Source: Mageeibacillus sp. UBA1046 (GTDB lineage Bacteria > Bacillota > Clostridia > Saccharofermentanales > DTU023). Taken from it: a DNA stretch of 12,756 nucleotides. The stretch is from positions 1 to 12,756 of the forward strand of contig DCDV01000012.1 in assembly GCA_002316595.1 (NCBI GenBank), given 5' to 3'. This document shows, piece by piece, positions 7,232 through 12,756 of the stretch. Under the pieces are notes generated by a model that worked only from the letters and a program-made list of their open reading frames with translations, searched no databases and was not told the origin of the DNA. The translations under genes were made by a program, and so were the position numbers. How positions within the stretch are numbered: the stretch's first letter is position 1; every line of letters begins with the position of its first letter.

Positions 7232-9326
7232 ACTGTTCCCTCTCTTCAGATTCGGCCCGCCTTCTATTTGCTTCCAGCCAGACTAAGAGAACCTGAACAT
7301 CTGCCGGAGACACTCCGGAGATACGGCTCGCCTGTCCGACAGAGGACGGCTGTCTTGAGTTAAGTTTCTGCACGGCTTCCAGCCTTAAGCCGCGGATAAC
7401 GCTATAGTCGAATTGAGCAGGCAGAGACTTCTTTTCGACTTTGCGGAAACGCCTGACTCTGTCCTCTTCCATACGGATATAGCCTTCGTATTTAATAATA
7501 ATTTCCATTGTTGAAGTGACATAATCAGGCAGATCCGGCCTCTCGGGATCGAACGCTTCCAGATCACTGTAGCTAAGCTCCGGGCGCTTAAGAAGCTTGG
7601 CCAGGGAAGTCGGCTCGCGCAAGGGACTGCTGTCATGCTCCAGCAAAAAGGCGTCTGTCTCATCTCCGGGTGTTAAGACTACCTGATTCAGGCGCTCTGT
7701 CTCCGCAGCAATCATTTCTTGTTTTAACTTGAACTTCTGCCATCTCTCCTCACTGATGAGGCCGATTTCGTATCCCAGCGGTGTCAGCCGCTGGTCGGCA
7801 TTATCCTGACGCAGAACAAGTCTGTATTCAGCGCGCGATGTCATCATGCGATATGGCTCGTTAGTGCCGCGAGTGACCAGATCATCTATTAAGACTCCAA
7901 TGTAACCCTGTGAGCGATCGATGATGACCGGCTCTTTCCCCTCCAGTTTGCGGGCGGCGTTGATGCCTGCGATAAGACCTTGTCCGGCCGCCTCTTCATA
8001 GCCGGAGGAGCCGTTGATCTGCCCGGCCAGATAGAGGTTTTCGGCTCGTCTGGATTCTAAGGATAAATGTAATTCAGTAGGATCGACTGAATCATACTCG
8101 ATGGCGTAAGCAACTCGCATCATGTGTGCATCCTCCATGCCGGGAATGGTCTTGAGCATGGCGTGCTGGACATCTTCAGGCATGCTGGACGAAAGTCCGG
8201 AAGCGTACATCTCCTCGGTATCAAGTCCTGTCGGCTCTAAAAATACATGATGCCTTTCGTGCTCAGGAAATTTTACATATTTATCCTCAATGGAAGGACA
8301 ATATCTGGGTCCGATACCCTCTATCTTGCCGGAATAGAGTGGCGAACGATCAATATTCTCGAGTATTACTTTTTTGGTATCTGCTGTTGTCCATGTCAGA
8401 TAACAGGGAATCTCAGCTTTTGGCTGCCATTCAGGATCAGCTTCATTCTCGAAGGAGAAGGGTCTGGCAACAGTATCAGAGAGCTGTATGTCACAGTCCT
8501 TAAGGTGAAGTGTCCTTCTGTGCAGTCTGGCAGGTGTTCCTGTCTTGAATCTTTGGATGGTGTGTCCTAGTTCTTGAAGGGTATCTGATAGACCGATTGC
8601 AGGGAAAAGTGAATCGGGGCCTGATGAATAGATAGCCTCACCCACGATAACTTTGCTATCCAGAAAAGTGCCTGTTGCAAGGATGCATACTTTGCACTTA
8701 TAGATAGCACCGGTACGTGTCTGCAAGCCGACAATTCCGGGTAAGTGTTTTGTTTCGGACACTCTTTTTGCCTGTTTATGGTCTGCTGAGAAGTCATGGG
8801 ACAATATTTCTGTGGCAGCAGCTTCCTTGACAGCGGTACCTGACGGGTTGTCTTCGGCAGAATTTTCTGTTGAGTGACGATCAGCTGAGGTATCTGTTTC
8901 CCAGATCAGATCAACAACTTCCTGCTGCAAGAGATCCAGTCTTTCCTGCTTCTCAAGTACATGTTTCATGCTGCGCTGATAGCCTACCCGGTCGGTCTGG
9001 GTTCGGGGCGACATTACGGCGGGTCCGCGCGAAGCGTTAAGCATCCGAAATTGAATCATCTGCGAATCAGCGAGTTTGCCCATTTCGCCCCCGAGTGCGT
9101 CAATCTCGCGCACCAGCTGACCTTTAGCTGTGCCGCCGATGCTGGGATTGCAGGGGAGGTTGGCCAGGCTGTCCAGGGTCATGGTGAACAGCAATACTTC
9201 ATGGCCTAATCTGGCTGCCGCCAGGGCAGCCTCGCAACCGGCATGGCCGGCGCCGACCACGGCTATATCGCAGCTGCCCGCGAGCCAGGCGCCTTCAACT
9301 TTTAATGCTTGATTAAGGGATGACAT
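7230..9326 (-). CDS. mnmG: tRNA uridine-5-carboxymethylaminomethyl modification enzyme MnmG (GidA)
   Basis: The product is the 698-residue FAD-dependent partner of MnmE; the complex builds the cmnm5 group on U34 of tRNAs reading purine-ending codons. The dinucleotide-binding motif VVGAGHAGCEAA is at about 23-34, NPSIGGTAKG at 60-69, ATGTFLDSK near 217-225, RYCPSIEDKY with the conserved Cys343 at 341-350, and GSSGYEEAAGQG near 439-450. The usual length is about 620-640. The excess comes from a hydrophilic segment at about residues 144-194, between VVDLIWE and GIVGLQTRTG, where relatives have only a short turn; it is rich in Ser, Ala, Thr, Asp and Glu. The N-terminus is also about 15 residues longer than typical. 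The Shine-Dalgarno is weak. The ATG lies 17 bases after the mnmE stop, consistent with translational coupling. It stops at TAA. Confidence 0.96.
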   Translation of the reverse strand: MSSLNQALKVEGAWLAGSCDIAVVGAGHAGCEAALAAARLGHEVLLFTMTLDSLANLPCNPSIGGTAKGQLVREIDALGGEMGKLADSQMIQFRMLNASRGPAVMSPRTQTDRVGYQRSMKHVLEKQERLDLLQQEVVDLIWETDTSADRHSTENSAEDNPSGTAVKEAAATEILSHDFSADHKQAKRVSETKHLPGIVGLQTRTGAIYKCKVCILATGTFLDSKVIVGEAIYSSGPDSLFPAIGLSDTLQELGHTIQRFKTGTPARLHRRTLHLKDCDIQLSDTVARPFSFENEADPEWQPKAEIPCYLTWTTADTKKVILENIDRSPLYSGKIEGIGPRYCPSIEDKYVKFPEHERHHVFLEPTGLDTEEMYASGLSSSMPEDVQHAMLKTIPGMEDAHMMRVAYAIEYDSVDPTELHLSLESRRAENLYLAGQINGSSGYEEAAGQGLIAGINAARKLEGKEPVIIDRSQGYIGVLIDDLVTRGTNEPYRMMTSRAEYRLVLRQDNADQRLTPLGYEIGLISEERWQKFKLKQEMIAAETERLNQVVLTPGDETDAFLLEHDSSPLREPTSLAKLLKRPELSYSDLEAFDPERPDLPDYVTSTMEIIIKYEGYIRMEEDRVRRFRKVEKKSLPAQFDYSVIRGLRLEAVQKLNSRQPSSVGQASRISGVSPADVQVLLVWLEANRRRAESEEREQ

Positions 9327-9343
9327 ATCTTATGTGAACCAAT

Positions 9344-10747
9344 CTATTTGCCAACGCAAAATCGTGAAAACAGGGTGTCTACCAGACTTACATCTATGCT
9401 GTCTCCTGTCATCTCCGCCAGATATTCTGCTGCCAGACGGAGCCTCGCTGCTACCAGGTCTAATGTAAGGCCTTTACCGATACCTCGAGCCGCTTGGTCT
9501 AGTTGGGATGCAGAATCTTCCAGCAGATTCCGGTGTCTTTCGTGTGTTATCAATGTTTCCTGATCATACTGGTGTTCCAGTTTATGTAAATGATCTCTGA
9601 TCTGCATGCGGATCTGTTCTGTGCTATCCTCACGGAGGATAGAGAACCTGACGATCCCGATATTTGCAATGCGTTGTCTGATATCAGCCTCCATGCTGTC
9701 AGAAGATCCTTTATCGTCCTTGCCTAATACAATTACTATTTCTTTGCCATCCGCCAGCAGCTCCCGGATTTCTGTAATCTCTGCTTCAAAATCCTCTGCT
9801 TCAGGATAGGGAGGAGAGATCATCCAGAAAAGTAAATCTGCTTCAGAGTGAGCCAGGCGGGCACGACGCACACCTTCTTGTTCTACGACATCGTCGCTGC
9901 TTTGAGTCAGCCCGGCTGTATCAGTTATATGTACCAGATAACCGTCAACTATTATGCGCTCTTCAATCAGATCGCGGGTTGTACCGGGAATTGAGGTTAC
10001 TATCGCTTTGTCTTCTCCTACCAGACTATTGAGCAAAGTAGATTTGCCGGCATTCGGTCTGCCTGCGATAGCAACTTTAAGACCTTCCCGGACTACCTTG
10101 CCTCTGCCGTAACCGGAAGCAAGCTGTTTTATCCTTGCGCTCTCTTGTGAAACGTCAGCAGCTAATTGTTTCAAAGCAGGCGGGGTCTCTTCCAGTTCCG
10201 GAAACTCCAGAATCATCTCAACACGCGCCATTAACTCATAAAGACTATCCGCTCTGGCTCTGATCTTTGCAGAGAGCTGACCTTTCAGCTGGTTATATGC
10301 TGCCTGAACCTGACGGCTGGCCTCAGCGCTGATAAGATCCATGACAGCTTCCGCCTGAGACAGATCCAGCTTGCCATTGATAAAAGCTCTTTTGCTGAAT
10401 TCGCCGGCTTCAGCCAGTCTGGCTCCCGCTTCCACAATAGATTCAAGAATTGCCTGCTTCACGGCAGTCCCGCCATGGCAGCTGATCTCAAAAACATCTT
10501 CACCTGTATAAGAATGCGGTGCCAGAAAACAGCTGAGGACTACTTGATCTAAGTCTGCCCAGGAGCCGACAGCAGTAGTATATCCTGCCATCTCCGATGG
10601 TTTCAGAGGAGTGACAGGGTAAGGACGGAATAGAGCATCACAGTAACTTGCGGCATCTGATCCTGATAAGCGCAGTACCGCCAGTCCACTTGTTCCCGGC
10701 GGTGTCGATACAGCTACGATGGTATCAGTTATCGTCGAATTCTCCAT
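9344..10747 (-). CDS. mnmE: tRNA modification GTPase MnmE (TrmE)
   Basis: The product is a 467-residue GTPase that works with MnmG on wobble-uridine modification. The N-terminal folate-binding domain (about 1-120) opens with TDTIVAVSTPPG and includes EFSKRAFINGKLDLSQAEAV. The inserted G domain (about 220-375) has G1 GRPNAGKST at 229-237, GTTRD at 255-259 and G3 DTAGL at 276-280. The G4 position reads LGKDD (341-345) instead of NKxD, and the G5 region reads FSILRED rather than an SAK-like motif. The C-terminus is the canonical FCVGK, whose Cys is needed for the reaction. Length is normal. The ATG overlaps the end of jag by 23 bases, which suggests coupled translation. The gene ends in TAG, directly after FCVGK, showing that TAG works as a stop in this genome. 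Confidence 0.96.
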   Translation of the reverse strand: MENSTITDTIVAVSTPPGTSGLAVLRLSGSDAASYCDALFRPYPVTPLKPSEMAGYTTAVGSWADLDQVVLSCFLAPHSYTGEDVFEISCHGGTAVKQAILESIVEAGARLAEAGEFSKRAFINGKLDLSQAEAVMDLISAEASRQVQAAYNQLKGQLSAKIRARADSLYELMARVEMILEFPELEETPPALKQLAADVSQESARIKQLASGYGRGKVVREGLKVAIAGRPNAGKSTLLNSLVGEDKAIVTSIPGTTRDLIEERIIVDGYLVHITDTAGLTQSSDDVVEQEGVRRARLAHSEADLLFWMISPPYPEAEDFEAEITEIRELLADGKEIVIVLGKDDKGSSDSMEADIRQRIANIGIVRFSILREDSTEQIRMQIRDHLHKLEHQYDQETLITHERHRNLLEDSASQLDQAARGIGKGLTLDLVAARLRLAAEYLAEMTGDSIDVSLVDTLFSRFCVGK

Positions 10748-11567
10748 CCCAATATTCTTCTTTCATATCAGAGGGACCTGCCTCATCATCTTGAGGAGCA
10801 ATTACTATGTAACGTGCGGATTCATAGCCTTCACTCCAGGTGGTGACTCCCGGATAATCAGAAAGCGAGAGATGAATTTTTCTTCTTTCAGCAGGATTCA
10901 TCGGCTTCAGACGAATCTTTTTATTTTCACTCAAGGAACGCTCCGCCATGCGCAAAGCCATGTCACGCAATTTGTTGTCCCGGCGTTGCCTATATCCGCC
11001 AATATCTACTATCACGCGAATGTGGTTGTCTGTATTGGTGTTCGCCACCAGATTAGTCAGATACTGTATTGCATCAAGAGTTTCTCCTCTGCGGCCGATC
11101 GCAGCTCCCAGATCATCTCCCTCGACTTCGAAGTGCAAATTCTCTTCCTCATCAAGCCAGGAAGATATGCGGCCATGCATGCCCAGACCACTCAGCACTA
11201 CTTGCAGATAGTCCAGGGCAGCATTCTCGGCATCGTCAATATCCGCTTCTTCTGGTTCGGATTCTTCGTCTGCTGTGAGAACAGCCGCTTTCTCGTGTCG
11301 GGTCTTGGCTGCTGTTTGCGCTGTTGATCCTAAGTCAGCGAAGTCATCACCTGTCTCTGCCTCGAGCGCTGATTCAGCAGTCTCGTTTTCATCACCGTAG
11401 TAGACTCTGATCCGGGCAGGTTTCTTGCCAAAACCCAGAAGTCCTCCACTTTCTCCTTCGTCTAATACTTCGATAACTACATCATCAGCACTGAGATTTA
11501 ATTCAGACAGAGCTTCAGAAATCGCTAAATCGACAGTCTTAGCTGTTTTTTCAATAAAGCTACCCAT
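10725..11567 (-). CDS. khpB: RNA-binding protein Jag/KhpB (Jag-N, KH, R3H domains)
   Basis: The product is a 280-residue cytoplasmic RNA-binding protein. In streptococci and other Bacillota KhpB partners KhpA and affects cell elongation and division; the gene commonly sits beside yidC (spoIIIJ-associated, hence jag). The Jag-N domain covers about 1-56 and includes GGLLGFGKKPARI. An acidic, low-complexity linker runs from about 57 to 115. A KH domain follows with GXXG as GRRG (158-161), then an R3H domain with NPAERRKIH (224-232). A short acidic tail ends the protein. The start is secure: AGGAGG lies 8 bases before the ATG. It begins 28 bases after the yidC stop and overlaps mnmE by 23 bases. 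It stops at TGA. Confidence 0.95.
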   Translation of the reverse strand: MGSFIEKTAKTVDLAISEALSELNLSADDVVIEVLDEGESGGLLGFGKKPARIRVYYGDENETAESALEAETGDDFADLGSTAQTAAKTRHEKAAVLTADEESEPEEADIDDAENAALDYLQVVLSGLGMHGRISSWLDEEENLHFEVEGDDLGAAIGRRGETLDAIQYLTNLVANTNTDNHIRVIVDIGGYRQRRDNKLRDMALRMAERSLSENKKIRLKPMNPAERRKIHLSLSDYPGVTTWSEGYESARYIVIAPQDDEAGPSDMKEEYWDGEFDDN

Positions 11568-11595
11568 TTTGTAGGCCTCCTAAGCGGGAGTGAGC

Positions 11596-12675
11596 TTATC
11601 TTTTCCCTTTCCCGCGTTTATTCTTCTTATTCCCTCCGGCCTTCTGCTTAACAGCTTTTTGCGCCAAATCTGCGGTTTTGTCTGATTCTTTCGCAGATTG
11701 AGGCAATATCTGAGCCTCCGCTTCCTCTGCCAATATTAACCGTCCGGGTTTTATATACATCTCATAACTGATCCAGGATTGTACGATGAAAACCAAGTTT
11801 GAGGTTACCCAGTAGAGTCCCATGGCCGAAGGCATAGTAAATACTGTGAAGATCATCAGAACAGGCATGAAATATTGCATGTATTTCATTGTTTTTTCGG
11901 AGGGATCCGCCTGTTGCTGGCCGGCTTTGGCCGGGTTGCTTTTTGCCCGCTCAATTTCTTCTTTTGAAGGAGCTTTGCGCAGGACATTAAGCCGTGACAT
12001 CTTCATATTGAGCATCATGGTCAGAACGGTAAGGATCGGCAGAATGATAAGCGGCAATTCAACTTGCCAGTTTGGTCCAAACCAATCAAGCGGATTATAG
12101 GAAGGAACTCTCCCTAAATCCATACCCAGAAAATTTGTATTTATTAACTGATCAGGCCTTATCCAGCCTTGGCCGACTGATTCCGCCAGGGCGCTGGCAT
12201 TATTTTTTAATACATTTATTATCGGCAGGTCGTTTTGAGCTACCGAACCCAGGATATTCTGATCCAATATACCTTTATCAACCAAAAACTCTGCAATTTT
12301 GGTGATATTATCGACAGAAACCTGTCCCACATATTGCAGAGGTGCGCGGATTATACGCCAAATCGGCCAGATGATAATCAGAGGGATTATCGATGATATG
12401 CAGCCGGCACCCATAGAGACACCGGTTCGTTTCATCAAGGCTGAGCTCTATTGTTGTTGTTTCTGGGGGTCATCAGCATAGTGGCGCTTGATATCATTCA
12501 GCGCCGGCTGCAGGAATTGCTGCTTGATCATATTGCGCTGAGACTTAAGTCGCAGTGGTACCAATAGAGAGTTGATCGCAAGTGAGAAGAAAATGATTAC
12601 TAAGCCGTAATTGCCGATAACATAATATAGCCAGCTCAGTATTGCTCCAAATAAAGTGTATAGCGGGTCAAGCAT
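11596..12675 (-). pseudogene. yidC: Membrane protein insertase YidC, interrupted by an in-frame amber codon
   Basis: The locus encodes a YidC/Oxa1-type insertase that places proteins in the cytoplasmic membrane, alone or with SecYEG. Counting the stop as one residue, the frame is 359 codons. Membrane segments lie at about 6-20, 22-41, 90-112, 203-223 and 266-300, the last with YMQYFMPVLMIFTVF and GLYWVTSNL. The tail is strongly basic (KKNKRGKGKR), as in ribosome-binding YidC proteins, and there is no large periplasmic domain. The ATG at 12675 is preferred because AGGTGG lies 8 bases upstream; a GTG at 12687 is in frame but has no site. After DDPQKQQQ the frame meets TAG (12450-12448) and then continues unbroken as SSALMKRTGVSMGAGC. 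The spacing between the DPQK and GV blocks matches the family only if the TAG counts as one residue, so no indel is needed. It may be a nonsense mutation, a sequencing error, read-through or two-part translation from the TTG/ATG at 12438/12435. YidC is normally essential when no paralogue exists. Confidence 0.85.
12448..12450 (-). other. In-frame TAG (amber) codon at position 76 of yidC
   Basis: The minus-strand codons read CAA CAA CAA TAG AGC TCA GCC TTG ATG. The TAG stands where relatives have a polar residue of the cytoplasmic helix, commonly Glu or Gln. One C-to-T change from CAG, or one G-to-T from GAG, would produce it. Possible restart codons TTG and ATG follow 10 and 13 bases later, but no convincing Shine-Dalgarno precedes them (only GAG of GAGCTC). 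Confidence 0.9.
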
Positions 12676-12756
12676 TTTTAGTACCACCTATCATATGTAA
12701 TTCTCCAGTTACTTTTACTTTCTTTTTTCTATGCGACAAGCTGAGTGTTTCCCGGC
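12676..12756 (-). promoter_or_regulatory. yidC ribosome binding site and end of an unidentified upstream gene
   Basis: AGGTGG (12689-12684) lies 8 bases before the yidC ATG and decides its start. A second site, GGAG, lies 8 bases before an ATG at 12694, which opens a frame of only eight codons (MIGGTKNA) whose TGA (12670-12668) overlaps the start of yidC. That same frame is open to the window edge, so it could equally be the 3' end of the preceding gene; another frame ends in TAA at 12717-12715 and the third in TAG at 12731-12729. By family gene order the neighbour would be yidD or rnpA, but too few residues are visible to tell. Confidence 0.55.

Noticed and set aside
10719..11327. Plus-strand open frame of about 200 codons opposite jag, and similar ones at 1144-1614 and 5622-6155.
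   Set aside because: They lie antisense to confidently identified genes, show no domain pattern and have no good ribosome binding site.
12448..12450. Genome-wide reassignment of TAG to an amino acid as the cause of the yidC interruption.
   Set aside because: mnmE ends in TAG exactly after the canonical C-terminal FCVGK, so TAG acts as a stop here. Site-specific read-through is not excluded.

Overview
This window looks like the origin-proximal housekeeping region of a member of the Bacillota, most likely a Clostridia-type anaerobe. The minus-strand order yidC - jag (khpB) - mnmE - mnmG - rsmG is the classic Bacillota arrangement next to rpmH/rnpA/dnaA. Shine-Dalgarno sites of the GGAGG type precede several genes, and YidC is the short Gram-positive form without a large periplasmic domain. 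Base composition is moderate, so this is not a very AT-rich Clostridium. I cannot name the genus from sequence alone. Every gene I can support lies on the minus strand, so transcription runs from right to left.

Layout in transcription order. 12756-12676 is the end of an unidentified upstream gene plus the yidC ribosome binding site. 12675-11596 is yidC, the membrane protein insertase, interrupted by one in-frame TAG at 12450-12448. 11567-10725 is jag/khpB, an RNA-binding protein. 10747-9344 is mnmE and 9326-7230 is mnmG, whose products together modify the wobble uridine of tRNAs. 7110-6364 is rsmG, a 16S rRNA m7G methyltransferase. These five genes are tightly spaced or overlapping and probably form one operon. 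A 223-base gap with a promoter-like sequence leads to gyrA (6140-3519), DNA gyrase subunit A. A 206-base gap follows, made mostly of a duplicated 74-base unit; the downstream copy forms a clear intrinsic terminator. Then come an iron-containing alcohol dehydrogenase (3312-2137) and an oligoendopeptidase F (2103-196), 33 bases apart and probably co-transcribed. Bases 1-195 hold no gene but contain a good sigma-70-type promoter pointing left, out of the window.

No defence system, mobile element, CRISPR array or RNA gene is visible, and I do not see an unknown multi-gene system. The points worth a second look are smaller. They are the amber codon that splits yidC at an exactly length-preserving position, three two-copy tandem duplications placed precisely at gene boundaries (74, 61 and 13 bases), a degenerate G4/G5 guanine-specificity region in MnmE, and an extra segment of about 50 residues in the FAD domain of MnmG.
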